NCBI GenBank assembly: GCA_950022655.1
Contig: OX465580.1
Coordinates: forward strand, 97,978,797 to 98,042,796
Direction: 5' to 3'
DNA length: 64,000 nucleotides
Source of the DNA: Alentia gelatinosa
Lineage: Eukaryota; Annelida; Polychaeta; Phyllodocida; Polynoidae
Part shown: piece after piece, positions 1 to 13,600 of the stretch
Numbering within the stretch: position 1 is the stretch's first letter
Layout of the letters: each line of letters begins with the position of its first letter
Position numbers and translations under genes: made by a program
The notes under the pieces: model-generated
What the model was told of the DNA's origin: nothing
What the model saw: only the letters and a program-made list of their open reading frames with translations
Database searches by the model: none

Positions 1-3000
1 ATATATGGTAAAATGTCCTAAGCATTTAAATCTGTGTGCAATTAATAATCTCATTGATTAATAAGGCAGTCGCATTAGCATCCTCCGCGCCCTACTATCA
101 TTGGCCGCTAAAACCCGTCCTTTTGTAAGCTGTTGGGTAAAATGTATATATGTATAGTAGTATGTCTAGCTGTAAAGACTCGTAGGAAACCATTAACATC
201 TTATTTTGAATGGCGCCTTTGGCGAGAATAACAATGCCGCTAGCGTGAACAAGCCACCTGCCTGAGACTAGCGGCAGCTGTGTCCCGGCATGCTCGACGA
301 TGTAGAGACTGACAGACGACCCGCTAATTCCCCCATTATCGCCCACCCTGCTAAGCCACACGCCATCTTTATTAAGCAGGCCCTCCCTTCATATGACCCC
401 ACGAGCCGAGACCTAATCACAGGTAACTGATTATTAATTATCACAGGTGGCAGCAATTACTTCCGGGAATTCTAAGCGTAGGTTGAGTGGTTGTCGGACA
501 CAGCTTACAGCACATGGGGTAAGGTTGGTAGGTGGGCACAGATAGGCTATAGCGGAGTGAGATTTAGGGGGTCCCCAACGAGTAGCCAAAGAATAGACCC
601 CTACAGCACGGCTTTCCTCATAAAGATACTCCTCCCAAATGCGTCACGCCACCATATAACTTATGCTTTGAATACCATATACCATGTGCTGTTACAGAAA
701 GTTACGTCCCGCGAAAAACCCGTTCTTGTCATGTCGGGGGGAATTGCTTCATATCTTAACGGCAATCAGAGTCTGTTCCTTTAATATTAACCCATTAAGG
801 ATATTCACTTGTAGAGTAAAAATGTCTGTCAGCGATATTCCTTTAATAACTTTGCATCAGAGCAATCTTCGTTATAGATCCGCACCGGGATCGACAGCTG
901 GGGAACAGCTGATGTTAATGTGAGTGCTTGTTGATTGACAGCTAAGTGACACCCTAGTGACTCTTGTAGGCCTCTCAGCTGACACTCGTGTGACACCGCC
1001 AGACGGTGGACTAAGGGGAGGAAAGCCTGATCCTCTACCTACTTAGCGTCATGAAGCCTGCATTCGTGGTCCTCTAGAACGACCATCTTCACACTCAACC
1101 CTTCTCATTGGCAGACCCACCCCCCCTCCCCCAACTCCCAGCACCAGCACCACCTTCCCCCACCACCCACTTCTCCACATAAAACCACACTGCAAGACCC
1201 GACGGTTATTGCAATTCATAATTAACTAATGCCATCAAATGCAATAATCCACCGGCACTTGATTACTATCGATCTAACCTAATGTAGCTGGCGGCTCTCA
1301 GGCCGCTGGAGCGTCCACCCAAAGGCGACGTGTCCAATGTAATCAGCCAATTTTTGTGTAGTCCCTGCAGCGCCTATGAATTAGTGGCTCACGACCACAC
1401 TGTCTACCAAAAGGGGAAGTTGTCCATGGACTAATGCACTGCAATCGCATATGGAACAATTTGTCGATACATTTACATTAAAGCTGCTAGTTTTGTTTTG
1501 AAAAACGGGGCATATATATGTATATATGTACAGCTTTAGCTCTCTGTAAATGTACATAGCCCAAGGCAAAATAACTGAATACTTTCCACTCGCGTATAAA
1601 TCATGGGTATCTGGCACATTGAGATAAACAAAGACTTTGTGTGCGGCTAATAGCCCTACTCTGCTTCTGCCATTCAGAGACGGGCTTCCGTAGGAAACTA
1701 CAAAGAGTATTGGGCACAGACAGAACTGAGTAGAACACATATAGAAGAACCGATGAAAATGTTGAAAGAGAAGCCCGGTATACATGTAAAGGTGGACGGG
1801 ACTGAGAGACACAGATCTCAGGAGGTTCTGTCTCTGAGGTGTCAATGACATTCACCATATATATGAAAAAGAATGAGAGGCAGAGAGAGGCAGAGACCAA
1901 TAAACACATGGGAGGTTTAGACGTAACTTAGAAATAATTCTGATGATAGTACATTATTACCTTACAAGGTTACAAGACTATGGTTAGAGGAACAAGGACG
2001 ATATCTAGCCAGACAACATATTACTGTTGCCCTCCCACCTGACCAGCTCTTGTAGACAGACAAAGGCAGAACCAAATAGGAGGGGACAGGGTATGAGCTG
2101 ATAGTGCGAGCTGCTCTGTAGTCCTCAGGGATATCCATTACCTTAATATCTTTTTCGCTGCAGACCTGCTACCAATGCCATTCGACATGATGAATATACG
2201 ACCACCGGACCAGCTCAGATCAGGCACACTCTTTTTTTATAGCTATCTATATTCAGTTTGTCTACAGTCTTTTATGTAAAGTGCTGCAGTGTATCCAGGT
2301 CTGTCTTGGCCGGATCTATTGTGCACCACCCGTTTGCGACTATTAAATTCGTTGCAGAATCAACGTATTTTGCTTGAAGCATTTTGCTCTGCTGACATGA
2401 GATGATGTTTCAATAACACTGCCCGCGCGTCTGGAGCCTGCTGGCCTTTCAACCAATTTACTCAGCAGACCGAACTCAGGACGCCACCCTCCGTGCACCA
2501 ATAAGCACTCAAATGTCGAGTGCAAAAGGCAACCACAGGGACGCAGTCGGAATCATGAATATTTCATCGCTATTAAATTGCATCGTTTGGCATCGGAACG
2601 CCTGGGTACAGCCTCGGAGGTCTCCGCGCCTTCTCTGAATGTCAATTTGATTTTTCCTCATTACTAGCCCGATGTGAATGCAATGCATTTCAGTTTTTTT
2701 TTATAAACGTCCCCATCTCTGTCAGCAACCTCATCCTAGTCTATGACCAGGGGTCCCTTTGGAGATCTAAGGCTAGGAATTTACATGCTATCAAAGAGCT
2801 GTTGAAGCGAATCGATTATCAAATCATTAGTTCCCCAAGCGTACTTTCTGAAGAATGTCACTACAAACACATTTTTTTATCAAGTTATTCACTTGCAAAC
2901 AATTCAATTCTGTCTAATTATCTCAAACCAATAAAAGCATAACTGTTTTCGTATTTGTTTTTCCTGTGTGTTATGACTGTTGTTTATTATAGCCCCTAGT

Positions 3001-6000
3001 GTCTCTTTGTTGCATTGCATCGCCATTTAATCTAGAACTTTAAGTACAATCCCTCATGAAGGTCGGCTGTCCCTGTTACGTTGCCTCATATAATAAGGCA
3101 TATAAAGGAACACAGAAAAATAATTATAGACTATTTGCTACCCGTCCGGGCAACTAATGATTTCCATATGCCTCAATGCAACATTTTTCGAGAAAACTTA
3201 TTATTTTAGCAGGATAGAGATTGCTTGGTATTGTGCAGAAAAAAGCAGACACGTCATAAAATCTGAAACCTCTTTTAATCATATCTTTTCATGGCTGTAC
3301 TTATTCATAAATGTGTCATCCTTTTGACCTACTTCCAGTTTGTAGAACAACTTACTTACGCGATAAATAACCAACTCCTTAAGAATGACGCTTGTTATTG
3401 AGGCGTAAAAGGAACACAAAAGAAAAAAATGATCAAAGAAGGAAAAGAGAATAAAACGTGGGAGCATAATCCCTCTGTACCGGTACCATGTCCCTAACCC
3501 ACATTTGTCGCTGGTGGGTGCGGGTGGTGGCGGGCCTCGGCGGGGTTTAGATACAATTAGGCCAACACGGAGACGCAATTCCGCTTCCGCTTCTCGCGCT
3601 CTGATGTCTGCTGTCGCGAGACGAGAGTAGGGGCGCCGGGTCGGGCCGGAAGCTAATGAAAACCCAACAATGCCACAGACGCGTCCCAAAGGAGATGATT
3701 GCTGAGGGAGTGATTGTGATAGCTGGGTGGGTGTGGTGGGGAGGGTGCCGTAGGAGGGAGGGTAATAGCGGGTGCGGCAGGCAGGGTAGGGTAGGACAGT
3801 ATGATACGGTTGGGGAAGATGAGGAGGAGAGACAGCTGGAGGGAGTGGAGCTGGGTGCTTATGGAAAATGATTAGAAACCATTCGACTGTATCGCCCGAC
3901 ATAATTGATCAGTAGGGTGTATTTGTCACTTCTTAATGGACTTCTGGGTCAAAGAGCTGTCAGTCGAAGTAGATACATGTGCATATCCTCCTCTGTATGC
4001 GTGTACGGGATGTTTGGGTAAGACTTATGAGTTTATCTGTACATGGAACTTGAAATGGAGGTCCTCGAATTTGCCAATGAAATGAAATATTTAATATTCA
4101 TAAAGCTATCGATATTGGCCATACCTTATAGATTCCATGACCCCAATTAAATATGCATTCAAATTTCAATGTATATATTTTAATTCTATAATGGACTTGA
4201 ATCTAGGCAGCCCATACGTTATTGAATATTGTTGTCAATGATATGTCATTAGTGAGCACCCGCAAACAACAGTAAAACAGTGATTGCAAATGCAAATTCT
4301 ATAAAGCCATGAAAACTTGATGAATTTACCCCAACCCAAAACGTGGAGTCCAATTTTGTCCATTATAGACAGAAAGGAGATATCACCGAAGCTCTATATT
4401 GTGAAAAGGCCGAATTTGCCGGGAAAAGAATATCATATGATTGGTAATTAGAGGGTTTCCACCCCTGGCGGCAGGGAAGACTGTGTGCGTGTGTGGTGTG
4501 TGTACGGGTATCTGGACTGTGTCGGTATGGGTGGCTGGCCAGCTGGGGGCATCTCTGTGACGTACGAGGTGGGCAGGCAAGGCCTTATTCTTCGCCCACC
4601 CTGGCTGACACCATGATTTACGACTGTTTGCCTAACGCAGATGTTGTTCATGGACCCAATCCGCATTCCCCGTCTCCCGGGGCCGTTGCTCCCCGGTCCG
4701 CACCCAGTCCACACTCCGGCCTCTTGCCGCTATTGTCCCGGGACTGCAGTGGACTAACCACCGGGGCGTCCGCCTCGAACCCCTCCCCTGCTCACCCCAA
4801 CCCCCTTTGCAATGCTTGAAGTGTCGTTAACAGAGCTTGAAATAGGCTTCAAATGACTCATCCGGGACCAACGGGCCATCACCGAAAATCTGCCATATCC
4901 TGGAAAATCTAATGCAGGAAGGCTCCTACCGATGACACCATGTCGATCATATATACCTAATTACTGTCGTTAATGATTCATGAAGCGTGGGGTGTGGAGT
5001 ACCCTAATCGAGTCCGCTGCTGTTTTTCTTTTCTATATTGGCAACGCACGACGCACAGAATGGCGGACTGGCTATGAGCCTCCCACAAGATAACCTTCTT
5101 AAGTGCATTCCTTTTTAAGGATAATTCGACTTCTATGACGCTACACCTGCTCAGTATTACACATCAAAGTCCCGAAGACACAAAGGGTACATAATGGCAA
5201 GCAGTGCTGAAGATGTCCTTTCCCTATATAGACATATTGTTCGGTCTAAAGATGCTGGGTAGGTTGGGCTTTGCCCGTCCGCATCATCTGTAGCTATTTA
5301 ATGATACCTCATTCGTATACTGCGCGTGTTCGATAGAGGCATACAGAAGAATAAAGAACTATTCAGAAGTCAGTCTATGCACATCGATATTGAATGGAGA
5401 CGTATCATAATACTCTGAACAATGCCAATATACATTATATATTACTTCAGCATTGCTGTATCAAATTCGGCAAGGTTACCTGTGTCCGTTGTTATAGAGT
5501 TTTTACGTTGTCATTGAAGTCTTGAAAGACCACAGTCACATCCACCTGATAGTGGCACAAGTAGGAGAAACCATTAAACGTTGGTGAAAGAATGTAAGAC
5601 TAATTACATACATGAGAGGATAGTTTGGATACAGTCACTCAGTCTACCATAAATTAACACGGGCTTAGGTTAAAAAAAGAATTAAACTTTATGTTCATGT
5701 GATGTTCAGAACCATTTCTGAATAAAACATTAGAAACGTTATAAGGGATTATAATGATTCTGAGAATGAAAGGCAAAACCATTCTTATTGAATTGGATTT
5801 GGGTTGTGTGATATTTTGTCCCGTAGCAACACTATGAAAGAAGCTGGACCTCTGAAGGTCCTTCTCAGGGCCTACGCAATGAGCAGGTCCCACCCTTACA
5901 AGTCGCTCTGACCTGCCGAGAGTGACTCGGAGTGACTCCCGCTGTCCGCCGGCCTCACACTTAATCAAGGCTTTCTGCTCTCTGCCCACGCCCGTCGCCG

Positions 6001-7043
6001 GCCCTTATTTAGTCCCCGGTCATATATTGCCTCTATCTTGATGAGCATCTCAACCGGGAGCAGCTCGCAGCCCCAGCTCGCCGCCCTCATAACGTGGCCA
6101 GCTCGTCGCCACCGTCTCCCGGTAATTACTTACTTGCTTGATCTCACTGCTGGTAAAAAGTAATCCACCGATGCTTGAGTGAGTATAATTAAAATCAATA
6201 TGCGAGTGCCGCATGTTTTTTTAGCCTTACTTCGCTGGAACTGGTATGTTTTCAAAGATGTAAAAATGAACAATTGTGAATAGTTAGCAGATTTTGGGAG
6301 AATTATCATTGCAAAAGCAAAAGTTCATCCTATACATGTGTGTACGGATTTTAGCGTATATGTAGATATCGAATTGTTCATATACTATTCAGACCAAAGA
6401 GGTAAGATATATCTGTTCATCTAAGGAAACCAAGTGTGCTATATAGGCCCATTTGGAAACCAAGATTGCTATTTTGGACCCTGAACAGTATCACTGATCG
6501 ATGATTCTTTATTTTCGGAATGTCCTATCATCATATTTGATTTTCAACTTGGACATCACAATCATTCTCACCTGGATCCCACTAGAAACACCTCCCTTCG
6601 TCTCCTCTCATGAATCAATCTCCCAGACAAAGGTGACATGAAAAGGCGTGATTCCTAAGTATCTAGTGAGTTTTCCACAGTCTTTATATAACCGAAGGAT
6701 GCATTAATTGAAATGATGTCGGGGGATGTCGGGAAAGCCAGATGACCTGCATTTAAATCGAGTCAGACATAAAGTATGACATGAACCATCTGCCTGCACT
6801 GCTAAGGCATTTGCCCATTAATTAACGCTGCTTTAGTGAATCTATTCGTTTCTCCCTTTAATTTGGTAGACTTCCTGCCGCCAACCTTGTCCATACTTAG
6901 GCAGAGCACCATACAAGAGGTTTCTTCTTTATCGTAAACATCAGCGCGGATGGAGTAAGGCCTCTCATACATGAAATAATGACATTACGCACTAGGGATA
7001 AACAGACATACACATTGAGACTGTGATAAAGATCAAACCTTAC
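1..7043. other. Presumed TMTC1 intron, no gene seen
   Basis: About 7 kb left of the last recognised exon. It contains a GC-rich, proline-biased minus-strand open frame (3279-3902, 207 codons) and other GC-richer patches around 4450-4810 and 5860-6130. None has family motifs or convincing splice borders consistent with the expected phase-2 TMTC exon. Treat as intron or unknown. Confidence 0.5.
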
Positions 7044-7165
7044 CTTGGTATGTAAAGGACTCGCTCAGCGATAACAAAGCCAACAGGGAAGAAGAGATTG
7101 GAAGCCGGGATGAATGGCAGTAGCAGCAAAAGCAGAGACACTGTAAGTCGCCTCTGGTGGATGCC
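7044..7165 (-). CDS. TMTC1: TMTC1-like exon, [10 protein letters not shown] motif
   Basis: Exon of 122 bp (phase 0 in, phase 2 out). A leucine-rich helix ([14 protein letters not shown]) is followed by [18 protein letters not shown], one of the most conserved stretches of TMTC proteins, and the exon ends two bases into the following serine/arginine codon. In the family this is followed by MGYC or a similar motif and then the TPR array. The acceptor is a long T tract ending GCATCAG and the donor is CCAAG|GTAAGG. Joined with the two exons to its right it gives 419 bases of one uninterrupted frame. I found no convincing continuation (MGYC exon or TPR exon) between 7043 and base 1, so the gene probably runs off the left edge. 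Confidence 0.92.
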
Positions 7166-8001
7166 CTGATGCAAAAAAATGGAAACTGTTTTGTAGATAA
7201 TGAACATCATCTAATGAAACGGAACAAATAGGACCCAGTACAAAATTGCGAGGCGTTCACAATTTCTTTCACACATTACGATTAACTGCCTTGGATGTCG
7301 ACATTTTCAAGGTGCAGCTACTCTTTTCCCGTGAAGAGAAATTATTCTAGGGCTGGTCTGGCTTAATGGGTAAATAGAACAGGTCTGACTTCTTTATATT
7401 TTTCTCACATTCGCAATATTGAAGAACGGGGATGGGAAGGTCACCCTGATCCTGGTCTAGGTAACACTAGGAGTTCCGCTTTCATGATAAGGCTTTTCAT
7501 AACGGTCTATATGTTGCATGATGATGTGTACAGAAAGGATAGTCAATATTCAAACGAGATATCATAGCTCTTGGTGATTTGGTGCTACTGCGCCAAATAT
7601 ATTTATGCGATACTCGTACCTCCCATATGTACAGCAATGCAAAGAATTGGACTCTCGGTAATGCTTGTTACCCGAAAGAGCTTTTATACGGATACATTCT
7701 TAGAAAATACCTTGTATGCTGATTCTTATTCATAGTTCGATGTTTCTAAATATGAATTCGTATTAGATAAAAGGTGACATACACTATCACAGAACGTCGA
7801 CAGTGTTAGTACTTAATGAGTATCCATGGTAATACTTATATTGATGTTTAAAGGTTGTCCAAGTACATTCCCTATAAACGTAGTTCCAGCCAAGAAAATA
7901 AGAATAATCACCGTTCTGAAAGTAGAACCTTTATATTGAGTCCCGATATTTCGCTACTCGGTCATCAACCTGAATGATATTCCTAGTTCTAGGACACTTA
8001 C
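7166..8001 (-). other. TMTC1 intron, 836 bp
   Basis: Intron bounded by donor GTAAGT (8001 downward) and acceptor AG (7167-7166). No repeat or further coding signal was recognised. Confidence 0.85.
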
Positions 8002-8191
8002 TCTTGTCTTGCATACAGCGACGAGAACTAATATCAGCAGGGACAGGATCAGGAGTAGTGACAGACAGTTCCTCGGGTCGGCCATCTTCGTTACCAGAGC
8101 AACACTGCCCATTTGCCAGTCATAGCTAAGCATGACGGGGCAGAGTAAAAGCCAGGCGTTGAGGGCATAAACATAGCCGTAAGTGAGGAAC
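8002..8191 (-). CDS. TMTC1: TMTC1-like exon, DUF1736 core
   Basis: Exon of 190 bp (phase 2 in, phase 0 out) encoding the core of DUF1736, the domain that defines TMTC proteins. Visible are FLTYGYV, then YALNAWLLLCPVMLSYDWQ, then MGSVALV and PRN, followed by a strongly hydrophobic helix of about 18 residues (LSLLLILSLLILVLVAV). The YDWQ and RFLTY choices favour TMTC1 over the other three vertebrate paralogues. The acceptor is TTTATCTTCAG and the donor is AGA|GTAAGT, which matches the consensus. Its phase joins exactly to the exon at 9808-9914 across a 1616-bp intron, and to the exon at 7044-7165 across an 836-bp intron. Confidence 0.92.
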
Positions 8192-9807
8192 CTGAAGATA
8201 AACGTGAAGATTCTAGTTTTTATAGATAGGAAATACAATGCAGGGCCTTTACATCAAATACATTAAAGATGACCATGGCACAGTAATGTCTGTCTGAATT
8301 ATATTTTGCATTATAATTCGTCTAAATTTGTTCTGATCTATTGAAATCCATACATCAGAATTCGAACGTATTACACAGACTAAGAGAAAACCATAGGCCC
8401 TGAGAGTAAACCATTGGACCTAAATTGGTTGGTCTCAGTTTTGATATCAAACATGATTTAGCCTGAAAATTACAATTCGAATCTCAAGCATTAAATGGCC
8501 TTTTATATTCTGACAATTCATTTGTGAATTGTTTTATTCAATTAATAACGGACTTGCACCTACGTGAAAGAATCACATTTCTCTACAAAGAAACTTTACG
8601 TTGTCACCACCCGGGTCTGCCAAAAGTGAAAATAAAAAAAATGTCAAAGAAAAAGAAAATTTATCTTTAAATACTGATTCCTATTTTAATTTTTTATATC
8701 ACTCATTGAGTGGGCACAGAGGGAGATAAAGCGAGACACTAAGTTGTGCCTGTCCGATGCTGCACGCATCGTCTATTAATACTTATGAGAGGATGTAATT
8801 AGAGCTTATCAATTCTTAATGAAGGCATATTGTGCTCTAATATGGGCTCTGCTTTGTCATTTTATTGCTGCCCTCACAGACTTTGTAGCGTGCGCAATTA
8901 ACCATATGTGAAATACGCAGTCAGACTGCATTACGCATGAATGAATAGATGATGTTTGATAAGCGGCCCTAATGGATGCTTACTCCTACTTTATTCAAGT
9001 CATGGTAAGTGAATCTACCTTGTGTTAAAGCTGTTGAAGGAATACGATTAGTGTAACTATTTTAAGCTTTTTCTGCTGGTTCTGGTAATTGAGAAATTCG
9101 TCAACGATTGTTAGCTATTTGAACTATGATTTCGCTTGGCGACTGACATTATCTTTGACACAATGCTGAATTCCTAGATGACGGATGGAACTTTTAGAAT
9201 GTCTCATACGGAGTTCTTTATTCATACACACGCATCATGGACCTGAGTTTACATAATGTCTGCTTTATTAGGAGACATCGTTAGGGTGGCTGAATGAAAT
9301 CTGTCCCATGTTGTACGGAAGGTAGTATTTTACAGAAACATGGTTACCGTGGCTGAACTTGATAAATACGTGTTAACTAAATAAATACCGATGCCGCAGG
9401 CAGAGGTTCGTTTTATCGTCAATTTCTATTTATTTTATATCTTGAAATATCCTATTTTTACCTTTGCGTTTAGTCGAAATTGGGGGATCGACGCCACTTC
9501 GATTCGATATCGATAGGCTTGTAGCGGCCTCTATTCTGTTTTCCGTGGTGATAGCATACCCTTTACTACACTATACTGCGTTCGGGTATAAACATGACAT
9601 GGGTATGAGCGGGTCATATGTGTAGGTGATACGACCACAGATATATGATAATATTTATCATTACATACCTATGGTGACCCCTAAAGCGGGGTGTCCCCGT
9701 AATCGGGATAAAAAATGAACTCTTGATAGAAAGGAAATTAATTTTCCGTTCCGAGCAATTCGTCTTAAGGGGGGGGGGGGGGTTCCAGAAGCGGGTTGTC
9801 ACTGTAC
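8192..9807 (-). other. TMTC1 intron, 1616 bp
   Basis: Intron bounded by donor GTACAG (9807 downward) and acceptor AG (8193-8192). It contains a 14-base G run near its donor end. Nothing else was recognised. Confidence 0.85.
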
Positions 9808-9914
9808 CTGGTGAGGGCGGAATCTGTAGTGGCAGCGGCTGGGTTATCCTCTGGCTTGAAGACAGGAGGATGACCTCCCATGAGCCACACCCGTGTGTAG
9901 ACGAGGAAACCTCC
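9808..9914 (-). CDS. TMTC1: TMTC1-like exon, membrane segment and DNPA motif
   Basis: Exon of 107 bp (phase 0 in, phase 2 out). The translation runs from a short hydrophobic stretch (FLVYTRVWLMGG) into HPPVF and KPEDNPAAATTDSALTR. The M-G-x-x-PP-x-F-x-x-x-DNPA pattern is typical of TMTC proteins just before the DUF1736 region. The acceptor is a pyrimidine-rich tract ending CCACAG and the donor is ACCAG|GTACAG. The last two bases (AG) plus the first base of the next exon make arginine, giving the conserved LTR-FLTY junction. It overlaps a longer open frame in a different phase, which is a shadow. A 14-base G run (9769-9782) lies in the intron 26 bases beyond the donor. Confidence 0.88.
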
Positions 9915-10381
9915 CTGTGGATAAAGAAGAGAGTCCAGTACAAATTACAATAATCTTCATGAGCTTCATTTCAAGCACGTAGACATGTAACAAAATTTAT
10001 AATTTCCAAGGCAAACATACCATTCTCATCTAAGGTTCCCGCAATGAAAGAAAATGTCAAAATCGTCTGATCAACCTTTTAATCGAAGGGCAATCTTTAT
10101 GATAGGAGGTAGGGTTACACCATTCATTCACTAGAATGTAATATGAATCTCGACGCAAGTTCTCATGTTACAAAGAAAGTTCCTTTTCAACTTTTATCAT
10201 AAGAACTTATACCCCACGCATGACCTAGAAAGGAAGATTTACGCTCAAGTTCCTGACATCATCACCCTATTATCACAAACTCATTGAACGACAGGGGTTT
10301 ACACAAGGAAATGTGCAATTCCGTTCATATCTTTCCCACGACGTTTAGCATGGCAAATCGGGACGGCTCCCGTTTTGTTAG
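9915..10381. other. Intron sequence, nothing recognised
   Basis: Left end of the long TMTC1 intronic interval. No repeat or coding signal recognised before the MITE at 10385. Confidence 0.5.
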
Positions 10382-10384
10382 TTA

Positions 10385-10682
10385 AGGCCCGTTTCCATTG
10401 GCCGATCTCCCGTCAGCGATCTTCAGTCAGGAACCACCGACGGACTTTTGGCACTGCTGACCCAAAATCGGTGAATGGAAACGACCCAGCTCGTGAAGTG
10501 ACCCAGGACTTTTTCTGCTCAGATTATGCAATGTGGCACCACCCACCACTGAGTGAAAGCTTGGTCACTGATTGGAATCTACTACCCTTCTATAGAGACG
10601 CACAGCCAGTGGCACCACCGACAGACTTTCAGAGTACCTCAAAATATCTACAACCGTTTCGTCTGCCAATGGAAATACGCCT
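10385..10682. mobile_element. Harbinger-like MITE, 298 bp
   Basis: Terminal inverted repeats begin AGGCCCGTTTCCATTGG on the left. The reverse complement of the right end begins AGGCGTATTTCCATTGG, with about 17 of the first 21 positions identical. It is flanked on both sides by TTA (10382-10384 and 10683-10685). A 3-bp TTA/TAA target duplication is the hallmark of PIF/Harbinger elements. There is no transposase, so it would have been mobilised in trans. The open frames across it carry no recognisable motif. Confidence 0.7.
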
Positions 10683-10685
10683 TTA

Positions 10686-13600
10686 GTCGTGGTCCCTTCA
10701 CCTCGAACTCATATGTAACCGCAACATTGGCGACATTTTCTCCTACTACTCACAAGACGTAGCGCCCGACATAAAGTCTTTCTTCCTTATACTACTTATA
10801 CCTTTCACCATAGAGGCTTCCCCGTCCCAACTGCAATGCCGATAGGCAAATATCTCGTCTCAAGAAAACCCCAAATGAGATGCCCATTGATGCTTGGCTG
10901 AAGCTTTAAAATAAAAAGAAATTCCAGTTCTAGTCGAAAAAGCTTAATCAAAGCCGAGGTTGGATTACCATTTTCCAGGCTTAGGAAATAATTTCGATCC
11001 GGCTGAACAGAAAGGCCCAAGGGGTGTGTGAAAAAATAAAAAAGATGGAATGAGTCGGCGCACAGAAGTCGGTAAGGCAGTGTAGCTGGTCAAAGGAAGC
11101 GGGACAGGAGGGGGCAGCGTGGGGTCGGCGATGAAGTGACGTACACTGATGTGCGGATTGCCTGTCAGGACACACTCAATGGACCAGCGACTGGCGCGCA
11201 TGCGCAACCAACTCGTCCAGCGTCTGTCACGCCAATCCGACGCCTCTGAAAAGCACCTCCACCTCGGACAATAGAGGAGACAGGAAGGGGCTAGGCCAGT
11301 GGGGGTAGTGAGTGCCTTACAAGACGAAAGGTTGGGTTACAGGCCGCCCATTGAGACGCAGGGCTGGTATTATGGGAGACGGTGGAAAGTGGGTGAGAGA
11401 AACACAAATCTTGATAACTGCCTGCTGATCAAATGCGGCGTGTTTCGCCTGATTGCAGCAGACTGAGTTGCAGTATGTTTCAGTTTTATTGTTGGTAGCT
11501 CTCTGTCCAAGAAAAGAGCGACTCACTGAGAAATGCTAGGCGGGTCAGACAGTTCATTAGGTGTATTACCGAGGAACAAGATGTCTTATTTTTTATATTT
11601 TGATATTTCCAAATAGACCTTTCAGCATAAATGGTTCATAGATACCGCTGAACTAGTCATGCATTCATAATCTTCACACGTCTCAAATAAAACGATCAAA
11701 TCATCATATAAATATTTGTGAAGTGCCATTAGGGTAAAAAGCAGCAGCAAATGCATTACGTAACCTCTCTAATCCAGTTAGATCGTTTTTCCCTTATTTG
11801 GGAGGGGGTAAGCTCAACAAGAAAGGTCCGCAGTCCTGAGCAAGCAACTATGACCTCGTCTAACGTATTCTTGTATTTATTGTACGTAACAGTACTAGAC
11901 AATTGAATTTTCTCTTTTTGCTACTGCTACTATTTTGCAATTCAACTGCTTCGCAAAGCTAATTTGCACATCTCAAAGCGAGACTCGTATTTTCATATGA
12001 GGACAAATGGATACTGAGGTACTTCACAGAAAAGTAGGGAGTGTATATAAAACAGAACCAGGCACCGTTTACGTTGATAAAGGGGACGCGACCAGGCCCA
12101 CTCTAGCTTGTGATAGATGCCCCAGCGGCAGGAGTTTACTTAATGTGTGACGTTAATGAGATTAAAACCCCGGCCCCCGCCTCAGCCCGTCTCGACAAAT
12201 GACAAAATATGATATACGCCTAATCAGGCAATTTCGACCTCCGTTTGCGCGACTGTTCCACCCTATCCGATTCAATTAAAGCCTGCAACGTCTTGCCCCT
12301 CGACGGGTAATTGAGTGGTGTAGGCTGGCGTGGCGCACAACCTATAGAGCGAGGCCCGTGCATGATTCGTGACGTCATTCCTCCAGTGAGCATATAACCG
12401 GGGGGCTGGTTCCTGGAATGCGTAACCAAAACTTTCTCCGCGGTATCTCAAACTCTATTTTTGCTTTAGATGAAAATATTTCTGCACCAGATTCATAAAT
12501 CTTTAAGAACTAAAAGAAGATTGAATCTTAGTCACCTTCAGTTCTACGTAATAGGAATATATATGCCTTGGGTAAAACTGAGATCGCTAATTCAATCTCG
12601 AGTACATTATTTTAGGAACGGCGCCATGCCAGTTAATGTGATTATGGGCTGTGACGCGGCGATGAAGAAAACCAATAGCAGACTACGAGTCTGCAGATAG
12701 GGGCAGTGAGACGGGGTCCGGAATAGGACCATGAATAGCCATAGGGATTTAAATGGCGAGTTTGATTAATGAAGTAGAGAATAAAATTAAATTGGGCGTG
12801 TGAGGGAGAGTCTCTCAGCCGAGAAAAGACCCGTCGCTATCGGCCGCATGCAAAGCTGGTATAAAGGGGTGTTCAATCCACCCCTTCTATCATGTCGGCG
12901 TTTCCTTGAGCTACCTGCTTCGGTTTTATTTAGGCACCGCTGCCTAATATAATTTCGAGAAATTCTTGAGAAATGCATCATTTCAGCTATTGCATTTTTA
13001 CTCGTTCTCACTACCGAAATCTGCTGTGAATGTTATCCGATCGAATTGCCATCGACCCGGATTAAAACTCTGCTTTGCATATCATTGCAAAAAGTGACAC
13101 TAAATTGCGGCTAAGATGAAGCAAATAATTCCTTTGCATAGAACGGTGTTTTCATGCATAACATGACATACCTTACACAAAATCACATTCGACAGTCTCA
13201 CATAACCTCACCCATTTGAAGATGCGTATCCCATGGTTCCAAGGGCATCTGCTAAAGGATCCTTTCACAACTGCCTTAAGTAATATATGCTTTTTATTGC
13301 AACCATGAACTATGCAACTTTGAGATGGTCTGGGCATGTCCTTGCATTTATTTAAAAAAAAGGGTTGCGAAAATCTAACTTCAAAATTAATTTCAGCTGT
13401 TTTCCGAACATAAGATATTTCTATATAATCAAGCGACCATTTCTCCTTATTTTTTCTTATGTTATGTTGCCTGGAATTGGAGCGCGAACTAGGGTTTTCT
13501 CTCAAAGGGCAATGGGTCAATAATAATCGTGCAATACAGAAAGGTTTCATCTTGTTTGCAATAACAGAGATATTTCTACAATCATGATGCCATTTCTGTC

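Noticed and set aside
3279..3902. 207-codon minus-strand open frame
   Set aside because: Proline-rich start and hydrophobic end with no motif. The GC-rich half makes long frames by chance, and it does not fit the phase-2 TMTC exon expected here.
1..7043. TPR exons of the TMTC gene
   Set aside because: Searched by eye for NNLG, MGYC and similar codons on the minus strand. No convincing match with splice sites.
9614..9943. 109-codon minus-strand frame over the DNPA exon
   Set aside because: Wrong phase. The real exon is read in another frame.
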